Source of the DNA: an uncultured Eubacteriales bacterium
Lineage (GTDB): Bacteria; Bacillota; Clostridia; Oscillospirales; Acutalibacteraceae
Direction: 5' to 3'
Length of the DNA stretch: 43,126 nt
Assembly: GCA_948762645.1 (NCBI GenBank)
Contig: CAQBRY010000004.1
Span: forward strand, 1 to 43,126
A program made the position numbers and the translations under genes. This document shows positions 16,505 to 24,867 of the stretch, piece by piece. The notes beneath the pieces were generated by a model that saw only the letters and a list, made by a program, of their open reading frames with translations, was not told the DNA's origin and did no database searches. The number at the start of each line of letters is the position of its first letter. Positions within the stretch are counted from its first letter, which is position 1.

Positions 16505-17152
16505 CTAAGAAAAAGGTTTCATATTAAAATTATATAAGTTAGTCCTAATAACATCTGAATGAATATCAATATTCAGATGTTTTTTTATTGTATCCAGAAC
16601 TAAAAATGGATTTACATTAAAATTATTCCCGACCGGTAAAATTAAACTTAGCGTTATAAAGTCGTCTACACATTTAATGTCTTGATAGTAAATGTAATCC
16701 TTTAAATTAAAAATAATGTTTTTAGTTTTTGTTTTTTTGCATACCTCTATATTTTCCATCTGGAAAATAAATTTGAGTACCTTTAATATAAAAACACTTG
16801 ATATAAATCTAAACTTAATAAGTGCAAAAGTAATATCTGAGGTTTCCATAATTGGAATTCCTACGTCTATAACTCGAATACCGTTTGGTAAAAATTCGTT
16901 TAGTTTATTTTTTACGTACTTTAAATCTATACTTTCGTCTATTAATTTAATATCAAAAAATTCGTTCATCCCTGAAACCCCCAAAGGGAGAGACAAAGCA
17001 AACTCTATAAAGGGGTGAGAGTTAAATCCTTCGGTATACCATACGGGAAGTTTAGATTTAAATATAGACCTAGATATACATCTATTAAGATCTAAATGAG
17101 AAATATATTTAGAAAATCCGGATTTTTCAAATCTTACTCTTACTTTTTTCAA
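16505..17152 (-). CDS. TIGR03936/DUF2344 family protein, partner of the radical SAM protein
   Basis: About 215 residues. I choose the TTG at 17152, 6 bases after GGAGGTG; a GTG 11 codons upstream is possible but has no good site. Conserved LKKVRVRFEKSGFSKYISHL opening, then SKLPVWYTEGFNSHPFIEFA, typical of this family found paired with a B12-binding radical SAM protein. The pair usually sits beside rnE/rnG and ribosomal genes; here it is next to lysS. Proposed roles include radical SAM-dependent tRNA or rRNA modification, but none is established. The 3' end carries a plus-strand terminator for the converging gene. Confidence 0.9.
   Translation of the reverse strand: MKKVRVRFEKSGFSKYISHLDLNRCISRSIFKSKLPVWYTEGFNSHPFIEFALSLPLGVSGMNEFFDIKLIDESIDLKYVKNKLNEFLPNGIRVIDVGIPIMETSDITFALIKFRFISSVFILKVLKFIFQMENIEVCKKTKTKNIIFNLKDYIYYQDIKCVDDFITLSLILPVGNNFNVNPFLVLDTIKKHLNIDIHSDVIRTNLYNFNMKPFS
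16551..16586 (+). terminator. Intrinsic terminator of the Nif11/coiled-coil gene, inside a converging coding region
   Basis: Perfect 10-bp stem ACATCTGAAT/ATTCAGATGT (16551-16560 with 16571-16580), loop of 10, then seven T residues. It lies within the 3' end of the convergent TIGR03936 gene, about 50 bases after the stop at 16499. Confidence 0.82.
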
Positions 17153-18980
17153 AGCATACACCTCCACCGAAACAAGATGCCCCACAATGTAAACACCTTT
17201 CCCTACAATTAGGCGACGTAATACTATATAGAGATTTTTTTAACTCTCCTATAAAATATTCTTTCCTTACACCAATATCAATATGATCCCATGGCAGTAT
17301 CTCATTAATATTTCTTTTTCTGTTAGCATAAAAATGAGGATTAATTTCGCACTGATTAAATACTTCTAACCACTTATCAAAATTGAAGCACTCCGTCCAG
17401 CTATCGAACTTAATTCCCATCTCAAAAGCCTTATATAAAACCTTACATAATCTTCTATCACCCCTGGCGAAAACAGCTTCTAAAAAACTTGTATAAGGAT
17501 CGTGCCAATTTAATAATATGTTTCTGCTTTTATTAATACCTTTTAAAAAATTTTGTTTTTCTTTAATTTTATCTATAGTATCCTGCGATTCCCACTGAAA
17601 CGGAGTAAATGCCTTAGGAACAAATGATGACACACTAACACTTATTCTCAATCTCCCAACCCTTGAAGGACATTGTTTATACGTACCTATAATTTTATTT
17701 GCTAAATTAATAATACCCTCTATATCACTATACTCTTCGGTTGGAAGCCCTATCATAAAGTAAAGTTTTACGCTATTCCATCCATCTTCAAATGCCATCT
17801 TACAAGTATCAATTAATTCTTGCTCGGTAACATTTTTATTAATTGCATCTCTAAGTCTTTGGGATCCCGCTTCAGGAGCAAATGTAAGTCCACTTTTTCT
17901 TACGCTTTTAAGTTTTGATGTTATTTCCTTTGAAAATCCATCTACCCTCAAAGAAGGAAGCGATATACTTACACGATCTTCATTTGACCAATCACTTAAT
18001 TTACACAATAACTCATTAATTTTAGTATAATCACTGGAACTTAAAGAAGACAAAGAAATTTCATCATATCCTGTTCTTTGACAAAGATCATAAGATTGTT
18101 TATTAATAGTCTCAACGTCTTTTTCCCTCGTGGGTCTATAAATGAACCCTGCCTGACAAAATCTACATCCTCTTATACATCCTCTAAATATTTCGGATAC
18201 CGCCCTATTATGTACAACATCTATAAGAGGAACAACAAACTTATCTGGGTAATAGCATTTATTTAAATCTTTTATAATTCTTTTCTTTATTCTCGTCGGT
18301 ACGCCTTCTACATTAGGCATAAAGGACCTTATAGTGCCATCCTCATTATAAGATACGTTATAAAATTTCGGCACATAAATACCCTCGATTTTAGAGGCTC
18401 TAAGAAGAAAATCATTTTTGGTTTCGTCAAGGTTTTTGGACTCTCGATAAGCATCCATCAGCTCCAAAAGTACTTCTTCTCCCTCGCCCATTACAAAAAT
18501 ATCTATAAAATCCGCAAGTGGTTCGGGATTATAACTGCATGGTCCTCCGGCAACTACGATTTGTTTAAGTTCGTGTCTCTGAGAAGAATATAGCGGAATT
18601 CCCGCAAGATTTAACATATTTAAAATATTTGTAAAGCTAAGTTCATACTGAAGGGTAAACCCTATAAAGTCAAAATCTGTTATAGGTTCCCCACTTTCAA
18701 GACCATATAATTTTATATCGTTTTTTTCCATTTGAGTTTGCATATCAACCCATGGAGCAAAAACTCGTTCACACCATATATCGTCTTCCTCATTTAAAAG
18801 ACTATATAAAATTTTCATTCCCAAATGAGACATACCAACTTCATAAACATCAGGGAAACAAAACGCAAACCTTATCCTTATATCCTCAAGGTCTTTAACT
18901 GAGCTATTTAATTCCTGCCCTATATACCTTCCCGGTTTTTGGACTTTAAGCAAAAATTCCTCTATCTTCTTATTAATCAT
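17127..18980 (-). CDS. TIGR03960 family B12-binding-type radical SAM protein
   Basis: 617 residues. Domains: N-terminal Rossmann/B12-binding-like region (about 30-200) and a radical SAM core with CIRGCRFCQAGF (CX3CX2C, about residues 268-275). The C-terminus is cysteine-rich (CLHCGASCFGGGVC), a probable extra Fe-S or Zn site. It belongs with the TIGR03936 partner, which it overlaps by 26 bases. The biochemical target is not known. Stop is TGA. The ribosome site upstream of the ATG (AGAGAGA) is weak, so translation may depend on coupling with lysS 31 bases upstream. Confidence 0.92.
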   Translation of the reverse strand: MINKKIEEFLLKVQKPGRYIGQELNSSVKDLEDIRIRFAFCFPDVYEVGMSHLGMKILYSLLNEEDDIWCERVFAPWVDMQTQMEKNDIKLYGLESGEPITDFDFIGFTLQYELSFTNILNMLNLAGIPLYSSQRHELKQIVVAGGPCSYNPEPLADFIDIFVMGEGEEVLLELMDAYRESKNLDETKNDFLLRASKIEGIYVPKFYNVSYNEDGTIRSFMPNVEGVPTRIKKRIIKDLNKCYYPDKFVVPLIDVVHNRAVSEIFRGCIRGCRFCQAGFIYRPTREKDVETINKQSYDLCQRTGYDEISLSSLSSSDYTKINELLCKLSDWSNEDRVSISLPSLRVDGFSKEITSKLKSVRKSGLTFAPEAGSQRLRDAINKNVTEQELIDTCKMAFEDGWNSVKLYFMIGLPTEEYSDIEGIINLANKIIGTYKQCPSRVGRLRISVSVSSFVPKAFTPFQWESQDTIDKIKEKQNFLKGINKSRNILLNWHDPYTSFLEAVFARGDRRLCKVLYKAFEMGIKFDSWTECFNFDKWLEVFNQCEINPHFYANRKRNINEILPWDHIDIGVRKEYFIGELKKSLYSITSPNCRERCLHCGASCFGGGVCFEKSKSKI

Positions 18981-19011
18981 ATAATTGTCTCTCTATCTCA
19001 GTCATTAAAAA

Positions 19012-20517
19012 CTAATCTTTAGGTTTCATCGTCGGGAACATAATTACGTCTCTGATAGATGCACTGTCAGTAAGAAGCATTACAAGCCTGTCTATACCTA
19101 TTCCCAGACCCCCGGTTGGCGCCATACCATATTCAAGTGCAGTAATAAAGTCTTCATCTATCATATTAGCCTCATCATTACCATTGTCTCTTAGCTTCAT
19201 TTGATGATTAAATCTTTCTCTTTGATCTATTGGATCATTAAGCTCTGAATAAGCATTGGCAAGTTCCCTTTTAGTAATAAAAAGTTCAAATCTCTCTACA
19301 AGCTCCGGAACGTCCTTTTTACGCTTCGTAAGAGGAGAAACTTCTACTGGATAATCATATATAAAAGTTGGATCAATTAAATTTTCTTCTACTTTTTCTT
19401 CAAATACTAAATTTAAAATGTCTCCCCACGTATCTAGGCCATTTATATCCAGTCCTAAATTTTTTGCTTCTAGAGCAGCCCTATCTTTATTACCTATGAA
19501 TTCTCCAAAATCTACACCTGTATACTTTTTAACCGCCTGAGTCATCGTCATGCGATTAAACGGTTTAAATAAGTCTATTTCAATACCTTGATAGACTATT
19601 TTACCTTCTATGCAAATAGCCTTAGCGCACTCCCTGATAATATTTTCCGTTATATCCATCATATCATTATAATCAGCGTAAGCCTCATAAAGCTCTATAG
19701 TCGTAAATTCGGGATTATGTTTTACTGACATCCCCTCATTCCTAAAAAGTCTTCCTATCTCATATACTTTTTCCATTCCGCCTACAATGAGTCTTTTAAG
19801 ATAAAGCTCTGGAGCTATCCTCAAATATAAATCTAAATCTAAAGTATTATGATGAGTAATAAAAGGTTTAGCGGCGGCTCCACCGGCTATAACATTTAAA
19901 ACCGGCGTTTCCACTTCAATATATCCCAAGCTATCCAAATAGTTTCTAATAGCTTTTATTATTTTACTTCTCTTTATAAATGTATTCTTTACATCCGGAT
20001 TTACTATAAGGTCCAAATATCTTTGTCTATATCTAGTGTCAGTATCCTTAAGACCATGAAATTTCTCAGGTAAAGGAAGAAGAGATTTTGAAAGTAATTC
20101 AAGCTCTTTGGCATGTACAGATATTTCACCGCGTCTCGTCTTAAATACGAATCCCTTAATACCTACAATATCTCCTATATCCCACGTTTCTTTCATCTTC
20201 TCATAAAATTCACCAGTTACGTCGTCTATCTTCACGTATATCTGAATGTTCCCTAAAGAATCGCTAACGTCCAGAAATGACGCCTTTCCCATATCTCTCC
20301 AACTCATAATTCTACCTGCTATAGAGACATCTTGTCCGTCAAACTTTTCAAAGTTCTCTTTTATATTAACAGAATAATTGTCTTTATAATATTTCGTGAC
20401 CTCAAACGGATCTTCTTTTACGCTTTTTAATTTTGAAAGTTTGTCTCGTCTAATTTTTAAGATTTCTTTGATATCTTCTTCATTTCCCAAGCCATTCATA
20501 TTTTCATTATCAGACAT
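19012..20517 (-). CDS. lysS: Lysine--tRNA ligase, class II
   Basis: 501 residues. N-terminal anticodon-binding OB fold (SIAGRIMSWRDMGKASFLDV, about 64-83), then the class II catalytic domain with motif 2 (FRNEGMSVKHNPEFTTIELYE) and motif 3 (GLGIGIDRLVMLLT). Normal length. ATG with GGGAGGATG upstream. The region between greA and lysS has a terminator-like hairpin (20534-20572) ending just before the ribosome site, so expression may be partly attenuated. No T-box leader is seen. Confidence 0.97.
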   Translation of the reverse strand: MSDNENMNGLGNEEDIKEILKIRRDKLSKLKSVKEDPFEVTKYYKDNYSVNIKENFEKFDGQDVSIAGRIMSWRDMGKASFLDVSDSLGNIQIYVKIDDVTGEFYEKMKETWDIGDIVGIKGFVFKTRRGEISVHAKELELLSKSLLPLPEKFHGLKDTDTRYRQRYLDLIVNPDVKNTFIKRSKIIKAIRNYLDSLGYIEVETPVLNVIAGGAAAKPFITHHNTLDLDLYLRIAPELYLKRLIVGGMEKVYEIGRLFRNEGMSVKHNPEFTTIELYEAYADYNDMMDITENIIRECAKAICIEGKIVYQGIEIDLFKPFNRMTMTQAVKKYTGVDFGEFIGNKDRAALEAKNLGLDINGLDTWGDILNLVFEEKVEENLIDPTFIYDYPVEVSPLTKRKKDVPELVERFELFITKRELANAYSELNDPIDQRERFNHQMKLRDNGNDEANMIDEDFITALEYGMAPTGGLGIGIDRLVMLLTDSASIRDVIMFPTMKPKD

Positions 20518-20533
20518 AAAATTTCATCCTCCC

Positions 20534-20572
20534 ATATAAAAACCGGGAAGAGCAAAAACAGAGCTCTGCCCG
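20534..20572 (-). terminator. Terminator or attenuator between greA and lysS
   Basis: On the minus strand, arms CGGGCAGAGC and GCTCTTCCCG (20572-20563 and 20553-20544) pair with one mismatch, loop 9, then GTTTTTATAT. The GC content of the stem is unusual for this AT-rich DNA. The lysS ribosome site (GGGAGGATG) begins directly after, so partial read-through would be needed unless lysS has its own promoter. Confidence 0.72.
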
Positions 20573-20597
20573 AATATACTAATTTAAATTTATAAAA

Positions 20598-21071
20598 TTA
20601 TTTTGATATTTCTACGATCTCATATTTGCATACTCCAGACGGAGTCTTTATATTTAACACATCTCCTACTTTATGACCAAGTAATCCTGCGCCAACAGGC
20701 GACTCATCGGAAATCTTTCCCTCCATAGGATTTGATTCATTTGATCCTACAATTCTATATTCAAAAGTACCGTCATACTCCTTATCATGAACTTTAACTT
20801 TCGATCCCACATGGATTATTTCCGTACTCAGCTCATGTTCGTCTATGATCTTTACGTTCTTAAGTATTCCCTCAATCTCCGCTATTCTGGATTCCATAAT
20901 AGCTTGTTCATTTTTTGCTTCGTCATATTCACTGTTTTCAGAAAGGTCCCCAAACGAAAGGGCTACTTTGATTTTTTCAGCAACTTCTTTTCTTTTAACG
21001 GTTTTTAAATTTTCAAGTTCACTTTCTAGATTTTTTAGACCCTCTTCAGTCAGCAATATTTCTTTTGACAA
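20598..21071 (-). CDS. greA: Transcription elongation factor GreA
   Basis: 157 residues. N-terminal coiled coil with LTEEGLKNLESELENLKTV and the acidic tip motif DLSENSEYDEAK (about 42-53), followed by the C-terminal FKBP-like domain (SPVGAGLLGHKVGDVL). It rescues backtracked RNA polymerase by stimulating transcript cleavage. Start is TTG with AAAGGTGG about 9 bases upstream. It precedes lysS. Confidence 0.97.
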   Translation of the reverse strand: MSKEILLTEEGLKNLESELENLKTVKRKEVAEKIKVALSFGDLSENSEYDEAKNEQAIMESRIAEIEGILKNVKIIDEHELSTEIIHVGSKVKVHDKEYDGTFEYRIVGSNESNPMEGKISDESPVGAGLLGHKVGDVLNIKTPSGVCKYEIVEISK

Positions 21072-21181
21072 ATTTATACCACCTTTGTTACTATATAAAA
21101 TATTAAATATCTAAAATTATATGCTAGACTTAAATACATGTCAAATATTCAAAATTATATGTCTTTTTGTCTGAAATTCAG

Positions 21182-21210
21182 TTGATGTTTTTTATTTTTT
21201 TGTTTATAAT
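21182..21210 (+). promoter_or_regulatory. Sigma-A promoter for the coiled-coil gene and rlmB/ruvX
   Basis: TTGATG (21182-21187), 17-bp T-rich spacer, TATAAT (21205-21210). AAGGAGG follows 9 bases before the ATG at 21248. Confidence 0.72.
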
Positions 21211-21247
21211 ATAAAAAGAAACCAAATTTATAAGGAGGTAAAATATA

Positions 21248-22135
21248 ATGGGACAAGAACTAAGACCGTTATCAGCAGCAAATAAAGATCTAACAGATAA
21301 AAAGAATCAGCTAAAAAAAGATCAAGACGATTTCAAAGCTATAAAGAAGAAATTAGAAACTGAAAAAACTAATCAAACTAGTTATGAAAAGAAATACAAA
21401 AAATTGGCAAAAGATCTGGAAAAATACCAAAACGACTGTCGAAAGAAAAACAAAAAGGTAACAGAAAATGATCAAAAAATAAAAAAGTTTAATGATGGCC
21501 TAACACAATTAAATGATAGTATTGCCAACAGTGAAAAATCAATATCACAATATCAAACAACAATTAACAATTTACAACCTAAAATTAGCAAAGGTCAACA
21601 AGGTGTTAAAGATTTAGAGAATGAGCTTCAGAACCTAAAAAATAAACTGAGCGAGAATAGAAAAAAAGTTAAAGAAGTATCAAATAGTCATATTCGTATT
21701 ATTAAAGAACTATGCCAATCGAATGCAAAGTTCTCGTACCCAATGGAAATCGCAGTTAAAGCATTTTTAGGAAATACAAATCTGTTTGAGGCAAAGAATA
21801 GTTTTGAAAGTTCACTTAGTTTATTTAAAGAAAGGTGCCAAAATATGAAAGCAGACGACCTTGGTACCATAGAAAATGCCAATGAAAGTATGCAAACCAC
21901 AACCAGTAACTGTAGTAATTTTATCAGAACGTTAGCCGCTGAGTTTAAGAGTGCTAAAGAGTTGGCTGCAAAAGGTGATAAAGACAAATTTATTGAACAA
22001 CAAAATGCATATAATAATTTTCAAAAGATTATGCAAAATACTGATTTCAACAAAACAGCAGACATGGAAAAAATAAGAACACAATTGGCTGCTCTAGAAC
22101 AAGCCCAAAAACAAATTGAAATAATCGAAGGATAA
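21248..22135 (+). CDS. Long coiled-coil protein, unknown, heading the rlmB operon
   Basis: I do not recognise this 295-residue protein. Residues 10-150 form a nearly continuous charged coiled coil (KKNQLKKDQDDFKAIKKKLE, then repeated heptads rich in Lys, Asn and Gln). The C-terminal 145 residues are helical with three cysteines. There is no signal peptide or membrane segment. It resembles other orphans in the window (2668, 24868, 25945) only in being charged and helical; I see no clear shared motif. It has a strong promoter (21182-21210) and an AAGGAGG ribosome site. The rlmB start is 9 bases after its stop, so the housekeeping genes rlmB and ruvX are probably driven from it. Confidence 0.88.
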   Translation: MGQELRPLSAANKDLTDKKNQLKKDQDDFKAIKKKLETEKTNQTSYEKKYKKLAKDLEKYQNDCRKKNKKVTENDQKIKKFNDGLTQLNDSIANSEKSISQYQTTINNLQPKISKGQQGVKDLENELQNLKNKLSENRKKVKEVSNSHIRIIKELCQSNAKFSYPMEIAVKAFLGNTNLFEAKNSFESSLSLFKERCQNMKADDLGTIENANESMQTTTSNCSNFIRTLAAEFKSAKELAAKGDKDKFIEQQNAYNNFQKIMQNTDFNKTADMEKIRTQLAALEQAQKQIEIIEG

Positions 22136-22144
22136 AAATAATTT

Positions 22145-22891
22145 ATGCCAAACACGTTAATCATAGGAAGAAACTGCGTAAAAGAAGCTATAAATTCAAA
22201 TAAAAACATAGAACATATATTAATATCAAATGGAGAACTCTCCGGAAGCATACACCAAATTGTAGCTAAGGCTAAAGAAAAAAAAATCGTTATTAAAAAG
22301 GTGGACAGAAAAAAACTTGACACTCTATCCGGAGGAGAAATACATCAGGGTATAATAGCCGTATCGTCACCCATGGCATACAGTGATATCTCTGATATAT
22401 TGGAAACAGCGGAAAATAAAAATGAAAATCCTATAATTTTAATATTAGACGGAATAGAAGATCCACACAATTTAGGGGCTATAATAAGGTCCGCAGAATG
22501 TATGGGGGTACATGGAATTGTACTCCCTAAAAGGCGTTGTGCCACTGTAGGATTCACAGTGCAAAAAACTTCAGCTGGGGCCACTGAACATATTAATATT
22601 GTAAAAGTAAATAATATTGCAAATACTATAGATCATCTCAAAAAATTAGGATTTTGGATTTACTGTGCCGATGCAAAAGGTGACACTTGTTTTAAACAAG
22701 ATTACTCAGGGAAAACTGCTATTATAATAGGATCTGAAGGAAATGGGGTAAGCAGACTTTCAAAAGAAAAATGTGACTTTCTAATTAAGATACCGATGTT
22801 TGGAAAAATAAATTCACTTAATGCATCTGTAGCCGCCGGTATAATAACTTACGAGGTAATGCGTCAAAGAATAAAAAAGGCAGGTATTTAA
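22145..22891 (+). CDS. rlmB: 23S rRNA 2'-O-methyltransferase RlmB (TrmH family)
   Basis: 248 residues. N-terminal substrate-binding domain (about 1-75, with IIGRNCVKEAINSNKNIEHI), then the SPOUT domain with DGIEDPHNLGAIIRSAECMG, GSEGNGVSRL and KIPMFGKINSLNASVAAGI, the three TrmH motifs (trefoil knot, SAM site). Methylates a conserved guanosine in 23S rRNA. Start 9 bases after the coiled-coil orphan; the ribosome site (GAAGGA) lies inside that gene's end. Confidence 0.94.
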   Translation: MPNTLIIGRNCVKEAINSNKNIEHILISNGELSGSIHQIVAKAKEKKIVIKKVDRKKLDTLSGGEIHQGIIAVSSPMAYSDISDILETAENKNENPIILILDGIEDPHNLGAIIRSAECMGVHGIVLPKRRCATVGFTVQKTSAGATEHINIVKVNNIANTIDHLKKLGFWIYCADAKGDTCFKQDYSGKTAIIIGSEGNGVSRLSKEKCDFLIKIPMFGKINSLNASVAAGIITYEVMRQRIKKAGI

Positions 22892-22899
22892 AGTAAAAA

Positions 22900-23328
22900 A
22901 TGATAATGATGGCAATAGATTTAGGATTGTCCAGAACCGGTCTTGCTGCATGTGACAAACAAGAACTTATATCTTATCCTCTAGAAACAATTAAAGAAAA
23001 AAACTTTGATAAGTTATGTTTAAAGATTGTAGAAAAAATAAAAGAAATAAAAGCCCAATTAATAGTAATAGGATTACCCAAAAATATGGACGGATCAGAA
23101 GGAGAAAGTGCAAAAAGATCCGTAAAATTTCGAGATGAATTAAAGAAATATTTAGATATTAATATAGTCCTCTGGGATGAAAGAAAAACCACTTCCATGG
23201 CAACCACCTATCTGAATATAACAAATACAAGAGGTAAAAAACGAAAAAATATAATAGATACCGTATCGGCAACTATTATATTAGAAGACTATATTAAATT
23301 TAAAAAATCTTTATATAATAATAAATAA
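22900..23328 (+). CDS. ruvX: RuvX/YqgF RNase H-fold nuclease (16S rRNA 5'-end maturation)
   Basis: 142 residues. IDLGLSRTGLA near the N-terminus, GLPKNMDGSEG in the middle and LWDERKTTSMA with the catalytic Asp/Glu; together these define the YqgF family. It is required for 16S rRNA 5' processing in tested bacteria; a Holliday resolvase role was inferred earlier. Usually adjacent to ireB in Firmicutes; here ireB (24523-24768) is on the other strand 1.2 kb away. Ribosome site is weak, so it probably relies on coupling with rlmB 8 bases upstream. Confidence 0.93.
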   Translation: MIMMAIDLGLSRTGLAACDKQELISYPLETIKEKNFDKLCLKIVEKIKEIKAQLIVIGLPKNMDGSEGESAKRSVKFRDELKKYLDINIVLWDERKTTSMATTYLNITNTRGKKRKNIIDTVSATIILEDYIKFKKSLYNNK

Positions 23329-23420
23329 AAAATTTGTTTTTTAAATAATCACAAAAGTCTTCCACATCTTCATACATTCTTTTAAGTAAGCAAAAAGATT
23401 ACCGAATTTGTCCACCTTTA

Positions 23421-24488
23421 CTAAGCAGAAAAAGAATATACTTTATAATCGTCTTTAATCAGATTAAATTTATCATATATATTTTTCATTACATATATGT
23501 TTTTTGCAGAATCTATAAATATAGCTTCTGCTCCATAATGATTTAAAATTTTAAAACTAGTCTCTTTATCAGCTATGCAACAAACTTTTGAAAGTGCACT
23601 AGCAATAATGGGGTCAGAATAAAACACTGTGGCAGATAAAATATTACTTTTTGGAAGTAATCCGTTTGTGGGATTGATGGCCTTATTTATTTTTTCACCG
23701 TTAAAAAATATTTTATCTGAACTACCACCAAACGTAGATATATATCCATCTCTTACCTTTATATTTCCAATATTAATATCATTATCAAATGGATCCTTTA
23801 AAGATATTTTCCAAAATTGTTGGTCAGGCTTTTCTCCATATAGACCCGTAACATTACCTACAGATATAATACCATAATTTATATCCGAATCTTTATAAAC
23901 GCGAATAGCATTTTTGCACAACACTCCATTAAAAAGATTCTTTAAACTGATTAAAGAAAATTCATCATCCAATTTGACTCTATCAAGATTATGATTAATA
24001 TTTACTAAATTATAATCTACATGTTTTAATGCGTCATTTATTTCCACATCAGACGGAGTTCGGACTTGATTATCTTCAAAACCCCATAATTTAAATAAAG
24101 GTAAAAAAGTAATATCAAAAATACCATTACTATTTTTAGATACGTTGTGTGCTTTATCTAGTATATCAATAGTATTTTTGTCTACTTTAATCCATTTTGT
24201 ACCTGCTCCTGAATTTATCTTGTCTACATCAGATCCGTCTACATCATAAGATAAACTATCTTCAAGCTTTAGAAAATTTTCTTTTACCTTTTTAAATACC
24301 TCCTGAGTATGTCTTCCATAAACAGATTGATGGATGGATCTCCCGGATACTATACTATTGTCTGTTGACTCTTTATAATTTCTTACTGCAAAAGTATATA
24401 TACATATTACCAGTACTATAATAATTGCCAATAAAAAAATCAGAGGAGCATATACCTTAATACCAATTGATCTAGCCTTATTTACCAA
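23421..24488 (-). CDS. ApbE-family FAD:protein FMN transferase-like protein, degenerate
   Basis: 355 residues: a short N-terminal tail, one membrane segment (about 12-35), then an ApbE-like domain. Family features visible: GAGTKWIKVDKNTIDILDKA near 93-112, SVGNVTGLYGEKPDQQFWKI, and INPTNGLLPKSNILSATVFY with SDPIIASALSK near the end (metal-site Asp region). The DLGGIAKGYA-type motif expected in active enzymes is replaced by a divergent stretch (SLKNLFNGVLCKNAI), and the usual HHIIDP is NKAINP. So flavin-transfer activity is doubtful. No Rnf/Nqr partner is present. TTG start with GGAGGAG 8 bases upstream. Confidence 0.82.
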   Translation of the reverse strand: MVNKARSIGIKVYAPLIFLLAIIIVLVICIYTFAVRNYKESTDNSIVSGRSIHQSVYGRHTQEVFKKVKENFLKLEDSLSYDVDGSDVDKINSGAGTKWIKVDKNTIDILDKAHNVSKNSNGIFDITFLPLFKLWGFEDNQVRTPSDVEINDALKHVDYNLVNINHNLDRVKLDDEFSLISLKNLFNGVLCKNAIRVYKDSDINYGIISVGNVTGLYGEKPDQQFWKISLKDPFDNDINIGNIKVRDGYISTFGGSSDKIFFNGEKINKAINPTNGLLPKSNILSATVFYSDPIIASALSKVCCIADKETSFKILNHYGAEAIFIDSAKNIYVMKNIYDKFNLIKDDYKVYSFSA

Positions 24489-24522
24489 TAAATATCTCCT
24501 CCTAAATTATTATAAAAATATA

Positions 24523-24768
24523 TCAATTACTCAAATAAGATTTTATTAATTCCTTAAGGAGTTCATCCCTATCAATTTTAGTTATTAAACTTCTAGCATT
24601 ATTATATTTAGTGATATAAGTAGGATCTTCCGTAAGTAAATAACCTACTATTTGATTAATAGCACTATATCCTTTTTCTATTAGTGCATCATAAACGATC
24701 GTAAGAGTTTTTCTTATACTTGTCTCTTTATCAGTAGGTATTGGAAAAGTCATAGTCTCATCATACAT
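24523..24768 (-). CDS. IreB family regulatory phosphoprotein (UPF0297)
   Basis: 81 residues beginning MYDETMTFPIP, followed by IRKTLTIVYDALIEKGYSA, INQIVGYLLTEDPTYIT and ARSLITKIDRDELLKEL, diagnostic of the family. In Enterococcus faecalis IreB is a target of the Ser/Thr kinase IreK and affects intrinsic resistance to cephalosporins. The Thr-rich N-terminal part (TMTFPIPTDKETSIRKT) carries candidate phosphorylation sites. GGGGTGA ribosome site, TGA stop. ruvX, its usual neighbour, lies on the opposite strand nearby. Confidence 0.93.
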   Translation of the reverse strand: MYDETMTFPIPTDKETSIRKTLTIVYDALIEKGYSAINQIVGYLLTEDPTYITKYNNARSLITKIDRDELLKELIKSYLSN

Positions 24769-24820
24769 ATATATTCACCCCGTACGCTTTATAATATAAC
24801 AATTTTATAAATAATTCAAC

Positions 24821-24864
24821 TAAAAAAATATAAAAATTGGAGATATATTAACACATCTCCAATT
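24821..24864 (-). terminator. Intrinsic terminator after paralog 2
   Basis: Stem AATTGGAGAT/ATCTCCAATT (24864-24855 and 24844-24835 on the minus strand), loop 10, followed by a T-rich tract (24834-24821). It starts 4 bases after the stop at 24868. The same arrangement, with a diverged stem, follows paralog 1. Confidence 0.8.
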
Positions 24865-24867
24865 CTA

